NCBI RefSeq assembly: GCF_040675855.1
Contig: NZ_JBEGIK010000001.1
Span: forward strand, 620,001-684,000
Source: Microbacterium sp. LWH3-1.2
GTDB taxonomy: Bacteria > Actinomycetota > Actinomycetes > Actinomycetales > Microbacteriaceae
Length of the DNA: 64,000 nucleotides
Reading direction: 5' to 3'
Shown: positions 7,520-14,787 of the stretch, one piece after another
Layout: every line of letters begins with the position of its first letter
Position numbering within the stretch: the first letter of the stretch is position 1
Made by a program: the position numbers and the translations under genes
Notes under the pieces: generated by a model
What the model saw: the letters and a program-made list of their open reading frames with translations, nothing else
Databases searched by the model: none
What the model was told of the DNA's origin: nothing

Positions 7520-8359
7520 ATGCGCCTGGCCACCTGGAACGTCAACTCGATCCGCGCGCGGGTCGACCGCATCGTCGACTTCGCGGTGCGCGAGCACATC
7601 GACGTGCTCGCGATGCAGGAGATCAAGTGCAAGACCGACCAGTTCCCATTCGACCGGTTCGAAGAGGCGGGCTACCACGTCGAGGCGTACGGCTTCTCGC
7701 AGTGGAACGGCGTCGCGATCGCCAGCCGCGAGCCGCTCACGAACGTGCGCACCGCCTTCCCGGGCATGCCCGGCTTCGAGAAGGGGCACAACGGCCCCGA
7801 CGCGCCGCAAGAGGCACGGGCCATGGGCGCCACGATCGGCGGCGTCGAGGTGTGGAGCCTCTACGTTCCGAACGGCCGCTCGCTCGGCGATCCTCACTAC
7901 TACTACAAGCTCGACTGGCTGTCGGCGCTCCAGCAGTACACGACCGACTCGCTCGCCGCGAACCCCGACCTCGCACTCGCGCTGGTCGGCGACTTCAACA
8001 TCGCGCCGACGGATGCCGACAACGGCGACCCCGCCGTCGTCCCCGGTTTCTCGACGCATGTGTCACCGCCCGAGCGCGAGGCGTTCGCCGCCTTCGGGAC
8101 GGCCGGCCTCCAGGATGTCGTCCGGCCGCTGATCCCCGGCGGCTTCACCTACTGGGACTACAAGCGCCTGAAGTTCCCCCGCAACGAGGGCATGCGCATC
8201 GACTTCATCCTCGGCTCGCACGCTCTCGCCGACGCGGTGACCGGCGCGACCATCCACCGCGACGAGCGCAAGGGCGAGCTTCCGAGCGACCACGTGCCGG
8301 TCGTCGTCGACCTCGACCTGGAGGGTCCCGACGACGACGATCGCCCGATGATCTTCTGA
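7520..8359 (+). CDS. xth: Exodeoxyribonuclease III
   Basis: A 279-residue AP endonuclease/3'-5' exonuclease of the ExoIII (xth) family that acts in base-excision repair. Signatures in order: TWNVNSIRAR (N7), QEIKC with metal-binding Glu (E34), VPNGRSLG, GDFNIAP, and the C-terminal DFILGS and SDHVPVVVDL carrying the catalytic Asp-His pair. Length fits the family. The ATG follows TAGGCT by seven bases, implying a leaderless mRNA. A GGATGC hairpin lies six bases past the stop. The gene diverges from the metallopeptidase and converges on the DHFR-family gene. Confidence 0.95.
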   Translation: MRLATWNVNSIRARVDRIVDFAVREHIDVLAMQEIKCKTDQFPFDRFEEAGYHVEAYGFSQWNGVAIASREPLTNVRTAFPGMPGFEKGHNGPDAPQEARAMGATIGGVEVWSLYVPNGRSLGDPHYYYKLDWLSALQQYTTDSLAANPDLALALVGDFNIAPTDADNGDPAVVPGFSTHVSPPEREAFAAFGTAGLQDVVRPLIPGGFTYWDYKRLKFPRNEGMRIDFILGSHALADAVTGATIHRDERKGELPSDHVPVVVDLDLEGPDDDDRPMIF

Positions 8360-8364
8360 GATCA

Positions 8365-8389
8365 CGGATGCTGCGGCCCGCGGCATCCG
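8365..8389 (+). terminator. GGATGC-type hairpin after exonuclease III
   Basis: CGGATGCTGCGG and CGGCATCCG arms flank CCCG in the convergent gap. No T tract. Confidence 0.45.
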
Positions 8390-8482
8390 CCATGCTCCTC
8401 TGCTCGCCAGCGGGAGCGTGGACACCATCGATGCAACTCCGGCCGTGGCGTCGATGTTCGCCGGAACGCCGGCGCCGAGCCC

Positions 8483-9094
8483 TCACTCCTCGACTACGCC
8501 GGTCTGCACGTCCCCTGCGGCGGGTCCGTACCTCAGCTGGATCACGCCGAGGGGGCCGGTGACGGCCGGTTCGAGCAGCGTGACGTTCGCGGGGTGCGCG
8601 CCCTCCGGGAACACCTTCTTGCCCTGCCCGAGCACGACGGGGTACACCCAGAGCGTCAGCACGTCGAACAGCTGCTCCCTCAGCAGCGTCTGCACGAAGT
8701 CGATGCTGCCGATGACGTGGATGTTCTCGTGCTTCTCGCGCAGCGCCTCCACCTCGCGGGTGAGGTCCTTGCCGAGCTGCGACGACCCCTCCCAGTCGAG
8801 CGTGGCCAGGCCGCGCGAGGCGACGTACTTCGGCGCGCTGTTCAGGGCGTCCGCGATCCTCCCTGACTGGTGCGGCCAGTACCCGGCGAAGATGTCGTAG
8901 GTCCGTCGCCCGAGCAGCAGCGCGTCGAGCTCCGAGATGCCCCTCCAGATCGAGGCGCCGATCGCCTCGTCGGGGAACGGCGCCTGCCAGCCGCCGTACG
9001 GGAACCCGTTCGACGGGTCCTCCTCGGGGCCGCCGGGCGCCTGCGCGACGCCGTCGAGAGTGGTGAACAGGTCGATGAAGATGCGACCGGTCAT
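8483..9094 (-). CDS. Dihydrofolate reductase family protein (RibD C-terminal fold)
   Basis: A 203-residue protein of the RibD_C/DHFR-like superfamily: FIDLFTTLDGVAQAPGG at the N-terminus, LLLGRRTYDIFAGYWP, a central NADPH-site-like IHVIGSIDFVQTLL, and WVYPVVLGQGKKVFPEG, the usual glycine loop. These are NADPH-dependent reductases of mostly unknown substrate, not folate-pathway DHFR. It is the last gene of a three-gene operon with a VOC protein and an HxlR-type regulator. That context suggests a stress- or xenobiotic-responsive reductase. Confidence 0.88.
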   Translation of the reverse strand: MTGRIFIDLFTTLDGVAQAPGGPEEDPSNGFPYGGWQAPFPDEAIGASIWRGISELDALLLGRRTYDIFAGYWPHQSGRIADALNSAPKYVASRGLATLDWEGSSQLGKDLTREVEALREKHENIHVIGSIDFVQTLLREQLFDVLTLWVYPVVLGQGKKVFPEGAHPANVTLLEPAVTGPLGVIQLRYGPAAGDVQTGVVEE

Positions 9095-9121
9095 GGCCGC
9101 CTCCTTCCAGGGCGGGGCGGC

Positions 9122-9841
9122 TCAGGCGACGAGCACGACTCCGGGGTCGATGGGGATGTGGAACGTCTGGGCGAACCGCTCGAGCAGGGTGCCGTCGCCT
9201 GCGACGACCGCGAGCACGTCCTGGTCGATGGCGTCGGCCGGCGTGAGCTCGCCGGAGATGAGACGACGGATGCCGGGGCCTGCGGCGAAGGTCAGGTCGG
9301 GCTCTCCGGTGGTCGAGGCCTGCGTCCCGAGCCGGGGGTCGACCGGCCGGCCGGCCGGCTGCAGCTGCGCGATCCGCAGCCCCGATGCGTCGACCTGCAC
9401 CCGCAGTACGACATCGGCCACGTGCAGCTCGTAGTCGGCGGGCGGCAGTGAGACCGCAGCATCCGTCTGGAATGCCGTTCGGAGCGCCATCGTGAGCGAG
9501 TCCGCCGTGACGACGTCCTCGGGCCGGGGCTCGCCCATCTCCTGGAACCCCCACCGGCCGAGGGCCAGCACGATCGGCTCGAGTTCGCGCCCGTACGGGG
9601 TCAGCTCGTACACGAGCCCGCAGTGCAGCAGGGGCACGCGGCGCACGACACCGCCCTCCTGCAGCTCTTTCAGCCGCGTGGAGAGGATGTTGGTGGGGAT
9701 CTTGGGCAGCCCCTGCTTGAGGTCGGTGTAGCGGCGGGGGCCGACGAGCAGATCGCGGACGATGAGCAGCGCCCACCGCTCGCCGATCAGCTCGACGGCC
9801 GTCGTGACCCCGCAGTACTGCCCGTAGCTGCGGGACGCCAC
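9122..9841 (-). CDS. HxlR-family transcriptional regulator with C-terminal extension
   Basis: A 239-residue regulator. Residues about 5-105 are an HxlR winged helix: a Cys near the N-terminus (YGQYC), GERWALLIVRDLL, RYTDLKQGLPKIPTNILS and LKELQEGGVVRRV. The remaining 130 residues resemble the SCP2-like domain often fused to this type and may bind a ligand. The start is a GTG directly after the TAA of the VOC gene with no gap, so translation is coupled. It probably represses its own operon through the short repeats at 10341-10376. Confidence 0.85.
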   Translation of the reverse strand: MASRSYGQYCGVTTAVELIGERWALLIVRDLLVGPRRYTDLKQGLPKIPTNILSTRLKELQEGGVVRRVPLLHCGLVYELTPYGRELEPIVLALGRWGFQEMGEPRPEDVVTADSLTMALRTAFQTDAAVSLPPADYELHVADVVLRVQVDASGLRIAQLQPAGRPVDPRLGTQASTTGEPDLTFAAGPGIRRLISGELTPADAIDQDVLAVVAGDGTLLERFAQTFHIPIDPGVVLVA

Positions 9842-10279
9842 TTACGCCGTCGCCTGCTCCGCCATGAACGCCTCCGGTCCTTTGGCGGCCGCCTCGGGGT
9901 CCATCCACATGAACTGGACGCCGTTGCCGTCGGGATCGATGAGGTCGCGCGCGTACATGAAGCCGAAGTCCTGCGGCTCGCCCGGCGCGGTGCCGCCGGC
10001 GGCGACACCCGCCTCGACGATCCGGTCGACGTCCTCGCGGGTCTCGCGGCTGATCGACAGCAGCACCTGGGCATGGGTCTTGGGGTCGGCGAACTCCTTG
10101 TCGGTGAACGTCGCGAAGTACTCCTTCGTGAGGACCATGAAGAAGATCTGGTCGCTCCACACGATGCACGCGGCGTTCTCGTCGGTGAAGAGCGGGTTCA
10201 GCGCGCAGCCGAGGGCGGTGTAGTACGCCTTCGAGCGCTCGAGGTCGTTCGTCGGGATGTTGACGAAGATATGCGTCAT
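9842..10279 (-). CDS. VOC (glyoxalase/bleomycin resistance) superfamily protein
   Basis: A 145-residue protein made of two beta-alpha-beta-beta-beta modules: MTHIFVNIPTNDLERSKAYY, IFFMVLTKEYF, and DPDGNGVQFMWMD at the C-terminus. Family members are metal-dependent lyases, dioxygenases or drug-binding proteins; the metal ligands here cannot be assigned. The ATG at 10279 starts the conserved first strand; a longer frame to 10345 would run into the promoter. First gene of the VOC-HxlR-DHFR operon. Confidence 0.85.
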   Translation of the reverse strand: MTHIFVNIPTNDLERSKAYYTALGCALNPLFTDENAACIVWSDQIFFMVLTKEYFATFTDKEFADPKTHAQVLLSISRETREDVDRIVEAGVAAGGTAPGEPQDFGFMYARDLIDPDGNGVQFMWMDPEAAAKGPEAFMAEQATA

Positions 10280-10340
10280 TGCCTTGCTCCTTGTGACCGT
10301 GGCCGTCGACCGGACCGCCGACAGAAGTATGGTTGCAAAA

Positions 10341-10376
10341 AGCAAGCAAGCTTGTCAATAGCAAGTAAATGAACGG
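10341..10376. promoter_or_regulatory. Operator/promoter region of the VOC-HxlR-DHFR operon
   Basis: An AT-rich island in GC-rich surroundings with three GCAAG half-sites and the palindrome CAAGCTTG (10347-10354). On the minus strand it includes TTGACA. The spacing fits an autoregulatory HxlR site; the exact -10 is unclear. Confidence 0.5.
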
Positions 10377-10460
10377 ATGTTGCGCCTCACGACTTCGCGC
10401 CGGGCACACGGCATCCGGGTTCTCCGTCTTGCGGGGGATGCTGCTGCCCTCGCGCTTCCG

Positions 10461-10466
10461 TAGCGT
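10461..10466 (+). promoter_or_regulatory. -10 hexamer of leaderless promoter (histidine kinase)
   Basis: TAGCGT, six bases before the ATG at 10473. The GGAGGG between them abuts the ATG and is too close to act as a Shine-Dalgarno sequence. Confidence 0.5.
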
Positions 10467-10472
10467 GGAGGG

Positions 10473-11753
10473 ATGTCCGACCTGCCTTCCGCGCACCCGG
10501 CGCGGCGCCCGCCGCCGACCCCGGGCGAGCTGCGCAACGACGTCTGGCTCGCCGGCGCCCTCTTCGTCGCGGCGGTGATCAGCACCGCCCTCGGCTCGGT
10601 CGCGGGGGTCTATGGCGCCGACGCCGACGCCGGCATGCAGTGGGCGCTGCTGTACAGCCTCGGGCTCACCGCCCCGCTCGCAGTGCGGCGGCGCCTCCCC
10701 GAGGTGGTCGTCGTGGCGATCGCCCTGGTGTTCTTCGTGGGCGTGACCTTCCGCATCCCCGACCTGTACGTCTCGAACATCGCCATGTTCATCGCGATGT
10801 ACACCGTCGGTGCGTGGGTCGACGACCGTCGGCGGGCGATGTGGGTGCGCATCGGCGTGATCGCCCTGATGTTCGTCTGGCTGGTCGTCACGATGTTCCA
10901 GGCGGCGATCGACCCGTCCGACGAGAGCCTGTCGAAGGCGGGGCTCTTCTCGCCGTTCGCGGCGATGCTGCTCATCCAGCTGCTCGTCAACGCCGGGTTC
11001 TTCGGCGGCGCGTACTACATGGGCGACCGCGCGTACGCCGCCGCGATGTCGCGCGCCGCGCTCGAGGAGCGCACGCACGAGCTCGAACGCGAGCGCGAGG
11101 TCACCGCCGCGCAGGCTGTGGCCCTCGACCGCGTGCGCATCGCCCGCGAGCTGCACGACGTCGTGGCGCACCACGTCTCGGCGATGGGGGTTCAGGCCGG
11201 GGCCGCGCGCGCCGTGCTGGAACGCGATCCGGATGCTGCGCGCAGCGCGCTGCGCGCAGTGGAGGCGTCCGCCCGCTCCGCTCTCATCGAGCTGCGGCAG
11301 CTGCTCGAGACCCTCCGCACTCCCGGCGGCGACGCCGAGGGCGGGTCGACCGTGCACCTCTCGGCGCTCGCGGACCTCGTCGTCCATGCGAACGACAACG
11401 GCCTGCCGACAACGCTGACCGTCGTGGGCGATGCCGTCGACCTGCCCGAGCTCGTCCAGGTCAACGTGTACCGCGTCGCGCAGGAGGCGCTGACGAACGC
11501 ACGCCGCCATGGCGGACCGGATGCTGCCGCCGACGTCCGCCTGCGCTACGCGCCCGAGGCCCTCGAGCTCGAGGTCGTCAACACCGGGCGCGCCGTCGCC
11601 ACGCCGATGCGGCCCGGCCTCGGCCTCGTCGGCATGCGTGAGCGCGCCGCCGCCTCGGGCGGCGAGCTCGACGCGGCGCCGCGCGCCCGCGGAGGATTTC
11701 TCGTGCGGCTGCGCGTGCCGCTGGCCGTACCGGCCGAGGCTGTCGGCGCATGA
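10473..11753 (+). CDS. NarL-type sensor histidine kinase
   Basis: A 426-residue membrane kinase. Residues about 24-185 form roughly five membrane segments with short loops and no large extracellular sensor. A coiled linker follows (195-215), then the HisKA_3 dimerisation box RIARELHDVVAHH with phospho-acceptor H228. The C-terminal ATPase domain carries YRVAQEALTNARRHGG (N box) and GLGLVGMRERAAASGG. With the response regulator that overlaps it by four bases (ATGA) it forms a complete two-component system. The lack of an extracytoplasmic domain suggests membrane or intramembrane sensing. The signal is unknown; the nearby NatAB-like transporter is a possible target. Confidence 0.92.
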   Translation: MSDLPSAHPARRPPPTPGELRNDVWLAGALFVAAVISTALGSVAGVYGADADAGMQWALLYSLGLTAPLAVRRRLPEVVVVAIALVFFVGVTFRIPDLYVSNIAMFIAMYTVGAWVDDRRRAMWVRIGVIALMFVWLVVTMFQAAIDPSDESLSKAGLFSPFAAMLLIQLLVNAGFFGGAYYMGDRAYAAAMSRAALEERTHELEREREVTAAQAVALDRVRIARELHDVVAHHVSAMGVQAGAARAVLERDPDAARSALRAVEASARSALIELRQLLETLRTPGGDAEGGSTVHLSALADLVVHANDNGLPTTLTVVGDAVDLPELVQVNVYRVAQEALTNARRHGGPDAAADVRLRYAPEALELEVVNTGRAVATPMRPGLGLVGMRERAAASGGELDAAPRARGGFLVRLRVPLAVPAEAVGA

Positions 11754-12472
11754 TCCGGGTGCTCCTGGTGGACGACCACGCCGTCATGCGAGCCGGCTTC
11801 CGCATGATCCTGGAGTCGACGAGCGACATCACCGTGGTCGGTGAGGCGTCGACCGGCGTCGAGGCGGTGGCGGCAGCATCCGATCTGGGTCCCGACGTGA
11901 TCTGCATGGACGTGCAGATGCCCGACATGGACGGCCTGGAGGCGACTCGGCGCCTCGTCGGCGACCGGCGCGTCGCTTCGGCGGTCGTGGTCGTGACCAC
12001 CTTCGACCGCGACGACTACCTGTTCGACGCGCTCGCGGCCGGCGCGAGCGGTTTCCTCCTGAAGAACGCCGACCCCGAAGAGTTGATCTCGGCCGTGCGG
12101 GTGGCCGCGGCCGGCGACGCCCTGCTCGCGCCGGAGGTGACGCGCCGCGTGATCGCCCGCTTCGCCGCAGCCCCGTCGCAGAACTCCACGGATCTCATCC
12201 GTTCCCGGCCGCAACGACCCGGATCAGGTTCCCCGTGGGTCGATTCCGTGGAGTTTCGCAGACCCGCCGACGCGCCCCTCGTCGAGCTCACCGAGCGCGA
12301 GGGCGAGGTGCTGCGGCTCGTGGCGCAGGCGATGAGCAACGCCGAGATCGCCCGGCGCCTGTACATCGGCGAGGCCACCGTGAAGACCCACGTCTCGAAC
12401 GTGCTGCAGAAGCTCGGCGCCCGCGACCGCGTAGCCGCCGTCGTCTACGCCCACCGCCACGGTCTCGCCTGA
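11750..12472 (+). CDS. NarL/LuxR-family response regulator with an enlarged linker
   Basis: A 240-residue regulator. The receiver has acidic residues D8 and D9, phospho-acceptor D54 (CMDVQMP), a conserved Thr (VVVTTF) and Lys (GFLLKNADP). The LuxR-type HTH begins at LTEREGEVLRLVAQ and ends IGEATVKTHVSNVLQKLG. The start overlaps the kinase stop. Oddly, the linker between receiver and HTH (about 140-177) is 20 to 25 residues longer than usual, and the DNA encoding it (12176-12262) is an inverted repeat resembling an antisense, truncated TPP-riboswitch fold. The reading frame stays open through it. Confidence 0.9.
   Translation: MIRVLLVDDHAVMRAGFRMILESTSDITVVGEASTGVEAVAAASDLGPDVICMDVQMPDMDGLEATRRLVGDRRVASAVVVVTTFDRDDYLFDALAAGASGFLLKNADPEELISAVRVAAAGDALLAPEVTRRVIARFAAAPSQNSTDLIRSRPQRPGSGSPWVDSVEFRRPADAPLVELTEREGEVLRLVAQAMSNAEIARRLYIGEATVKTHVSNVLQKLGARDRVAAVVYAHRHGLA
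12181..12257 (-). repeat. Inverted-repeat insert resembling a truncated TPP riboswitch, inside the response-regulator gene
   Basis: Arms AACTCCACGGA (12182-12192) and TCCGTGGAGTT (12245-12255) enclose a segment that on the minus strand contains ACCC, then GAACCTGATCCGGG, then CCGGGAACGG. These match the P1 arms and pyrophosphate-sensing half of a TPP aptamer as I remember it. The CUGAGA half that binds the pyrimidine is missing. TCGCAGA occurs directly on both sides (12176 and 12256). Confidence 0.45.
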
Positions 12473-12502
12473 CCTGCTCGCTCGCTCGCTCCGCAGCCTC
12501 CA

Positions 12503-13020
12503 CCTCTTGGCGACTCGCCAGAAGCCCGCCCGAACAGCAGCCGTTCGTGGCGAGTCACCAGAAGGCAAGGTCCGCCGGAGGGCCGGGACGCCCGCAGCGA
12601 GTTCTGGCGAGTCGCCAAGACGGCGGCGCGAACACGCCCGGGTTTGGCGACTCGCCAAGACGCGGGGCGCGAACACGCCCGGGTCTGGGGCGAACACGCC
12701 CGGGTTTGGCGACTCGCCAAGACGCGGGGCGAACACGCCCGGTTCTGGCGACTCGCCAAGACGGCGGCGCGAACACGCCCGGGTTTGGCGACCCGCCAAG
12801 ACGGGGCGCGAACACGCCCGGGTTTGGCGACCCGCCAAGACGGGGCGCGAACACGCCCGGGTTTGGCGACTCGCCAAGACGGCGGCGCGAACACGCCCGG
12901 GTTTGGCGACCCGCCAAGACGCGGGGCGCGAACACGCCCGGTTCTGGCGACTCGCCAAGACGCGGGGCGAACACGCCCGGATTTGGCGACTCGCCAAGAC
13001 GCGGGGGGGGCGAAACCCCG
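12503..13020. repeat. Tandem array of 38-41-bp palindromic repeats
   Basis: Most of the 648-bp gap between two convergent genes is this array. Two degenerate units (from 12506) are followed by about ten nearly identical ones (12602-13018). Each unit has a palindrome TTGGCGACTCGCCAA (or TTCTGGCGA at the left; central CT or CC) and a second hairpin GGGCGCGAACACGCCC. Unit lengths vary between 38 and 41, so no frame is kept, and one unit carries an internal partial duplication (about 12683). Units abut without unique spacers, which rules out CRISPR. Confidence 0.9.
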
Positions 13021-13029
13021 GTGGAACGA

Positions 13030-13079
13030 CGGATGCCCCGGCCCGAGCGCCGCGAGGGGCGCCAGGTCCGGGGCATCCG
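13030..13079. terminator. GGATGC-type hairpin between the repeat array and the FMN reductase gene
   Basis: CGGATGCCCCGG and CCGGGGCATCCG are perfect 12-bp arms, 41 bp after the FMN reductase stop. Position suggests a terminator for that gene. Confidence 0.5.
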
Positions 13080-13120
13080 GGGTGCTGGAACAGAAGGTCG
13101 GCGGGCCGACCCGGATTGGA

Positions 13121-13690
13121 TCAGGCGGCGACGGGGACCGCGGCGTAGCGGTCGACCAGGGCGCCGAAGGCCTGGAGGTAGCCGACGAGGAAGTCGGCGG
13201 TCTGCTCGTTGGTGACCTCGCCGGTCTCGGTGAACAGGCCGGGCGTGGTCTGCACGTAGCCCTCCGGCTGGCCGAGGGTGGGGGCGTTGAAGTGGCTGAG
13301 GATCGCCTTGAGGTGCTGCTGGGCCGCAGCGGTGGCGACGCCGCCGCCCGAGGTGCCGATCACCGCGGTCGGCTTGCCGTCGAACGAGCTCTGACCCCAC
13401 GGGCGGGCCGACCAGTCGAGCGCGTTCTTCAGCACGCCGGGGATCGAGCGGCTGTACTCCGGCGTGATGATGATGACGCCGTCGACGTCGGCGATGGCCT
13501 GCTTGAAGTCGCGCGCGACCTGGGGGAAGTCGGCGTCGTGGTCGGGAGAGTAGAAGGGGAGGTCCTTGATCGGGATCTCGACGAGGGTGGTGCCCTCCGG
13601 GGCGAGGCGCTCGAGGGCCTTCGCGAGACGGCGGTTGATGGAGGTCGACGAGATGCTGCCGACGATGTAGCCGATGGTCCGCTCGGACAT
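13121..13690 (-). CDS. NADPH-dependent FMN reductase
   Basis: A 189-residue flavodoxin-fold protein: GSISSTSINRRLAKAL (phosphate-binding loop for FMN), IPIKDLPFYSPDHD, the family signature IITPEYSRSIPGVLKNALDW, and IGTSGGGVATAAAQQHL. Such cytosolic enzymes reduce FMN or quinones with NADPH. The ATG at 13690 has AGGAG eight bases upstream; a longer frame to 13864 has no such support. Downstream on this strand lies a strong hairpin and then the tandem repeat array. Confidence 0.92.
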   Translation of the reverse strand: MSERTIGYIVGSISSTSINRRLAKALERLAPEGTTLVEIPIKDLPFYSPDHDADFPQVARDFKQAIADVDGVIIITPEYSRSIPGVLKNALDWSARPWGQSSFDGKPTAVIGTSGGGVATAAAQQHLKAILSHFNAPTLGQPEGYVQTTPGLFTETGEVTNEQTADFLVGYLQAFGALVDRYAAVPVAA

Positions 13691-13804
13691 ATGGGGTTCT
13701 CCTTGAAAAGCAAAGGCGTCCCCGGTGGGGACCACCGTGGACGTTCCACATCGATGCAAGCACATGAACCCGCTATCTATTCCGGCGCATGAAAGATCTC
13801 TCAT

Positions 13805-13818
13805 CCCCCGTACGGGGG
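13805..13818. promoter_or_regulatory. CCCCCGTACGGGGG operator-like palindrome upstream of the ABC transporter
   Basis: A perfect 14-bp palindrome followed by a second, shorter one (CCCCCAGGGGG) about 27 bp on, both upstream of the ATP-binding gene. The spacing suggests a dimeric regulator site; the NarL-type regulator at 11750 is one candidate. Confidence 0.4.
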
Positions 13819-13902
13819 AGGCACGCCGATCCACCCCCAGGGGGAGGACACTGCGGTCCCGCATCCGTAAGTTCGATCGCGGGGGATCGAGAGGAGACAG
13901 GG

Positions 13903-14787
13903 ATGCTGCAGCTTCGCGGTATCGGCAAGAGCTACGGAGGACGCCGCGTGCTCGACGACGTGTCGTTCGACGTGCGGCCCGGCCGGCTGACGGGCTTCGT
14001 CGGCGGCAACGGCGCAGGCAAGACGACGACCATGCGGATCGTGCTGGGGGTGCTCGCCGGGGACGCCGGCACCGTCACGCTCGACGGCGCCGAGGTCACG
14101 GCATCCGACCGCCGTCGTTTCGGCTACATGCCCGAGGAGCGCGGGCTGTACCCCAAGATGAAGGTGCACGAGCACATCACTTACCTCGCGCGCCTGCACG
14201 GGTTCGCGAAGACGGATGCTGCCACCCGCGCCCGCGCCCTGCTCGAGCAGCTCGGGCTCGGCGAGCGCCTGGACGACAACGTCGAGACGCTGTCGCTCGG
14301 CAACCAGCAGCGCGCGCAGATCGCCGCCGCGCTCGTGCACGACCCGCAGGCGCTGATCCTCGACGAGCCCTTCTCGGGCCTGGACCCCCTCGCGGTCGAC
14401 GTCGTGGCGGGCGTGCTGCAGCAGCGCGCAGCCGCAGGGGCCGCCGTACTCTTCTCGTCGCACCAGCTCGACGTCGTCGAGCGCCTGTGCGACGACCTCG
14501 TCATCATCGCCGGCGGCACGATCCGCGCGGCCGGCGCCCGCGAAACGCTGCGCGCGCAGCACTCCACGCGCCGCTTCGAGCTGGTCTCGGCCGGCGACGC
14601 CGGGTGGCTGCGCGGCGAGCCCGGCGTCGAGGTGCTCGACTTCGATGGCGGCTACGCCGTGTTCGACGTGGACAGCGACGAGACCGCGCAGCGGGTGCTG
14701 CGCCGGGCCGTCGCACAGGGGGATGTCGCGAGCTTCGCGCCGCAGCATCCGTCCCTCGCCCAGATCTTCAAGGAGGTCATCCAGTGA
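13903..14787 (+). CDS. ABC transporter ATP-binding protein (NatA-like)
   Basis: A 294-residue cytosolic ATPase with Walker A GGNGAGKT (34-41), the Q-loop region YMPEERGLYPKM, a divergent signature LSLGNQQRAQ, Walker B LILDEP and H-loop SSHQ. The C-terminal extension of about 80 residues is typical of NatA-type exporters. The ATG at 13903 has GAGGAG upstream. The stop overlaps the GTG of the permease gene, so a two-subunit exporter is made from one message. The substrate (Na+, drug or peptide) cannot be told. Confidence 0.92.
   Translation: MLQLRGIGKSYGGRRVLDDVSFDVRPGRLTGFVGGNGAGKTTTMRIVLGVLAGDAGTVTLDGAEVTASDRRRFGYMPEERGLYPKMKVHEHITYLARLHGFAKTDAATRARALLEQLGLGERLDDNVETLSLGNQQRAQIAAALVHDPQALILDEPFSGLDPLAVDVVAGVLQQRAAAGAAVLFSSHQLDVVERLCDDLVIIAGGTIRAAGARETLRAQHSTRRFELVSAGDAGWLRGEPGVEVLDFDGGYAVFDVDSDETAQRVLRRAVAQGDVASFAPQHPSLAQIFKEVIQ

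Noticed and set aside
8205..11510. An uninterrupted 1101-codon minus-strand frame
   Set aside because: It is opposite or out of frame with five genes that have clear family motifs. The product is Arg/Gly/Ala-rich with no domain, as expected for high-GC shadow frames. Similar long shadows at 45694-48219 (minus), 14652-15962 (minus), 35752-38394 (plus) and 51070-52092 (plus) were dropped for the same reason.
12176..12262. Simple transposon insertion with a 7-bp target duplication in the response-regulator gene
   Set aside because: The direct repeats are 80 bp apart, not a multiple of three, so a clean insertion would have broken the frame. Kept only as a possibility in the TPP-like finding.
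12503..13020. CRISPR array
   Set aside because: No unique spacers, units abut and are about 39 bp in total, and no cas genes are present.
12224..13763. Repetitive open frames through the palindromic array (on both strands)
   Set aside because: Unit length varies between 38 and 41, so the peptide repeat shifts phase between frames; all six frames look equally repetitive. The DNA palindromes explain the pattern without coding.
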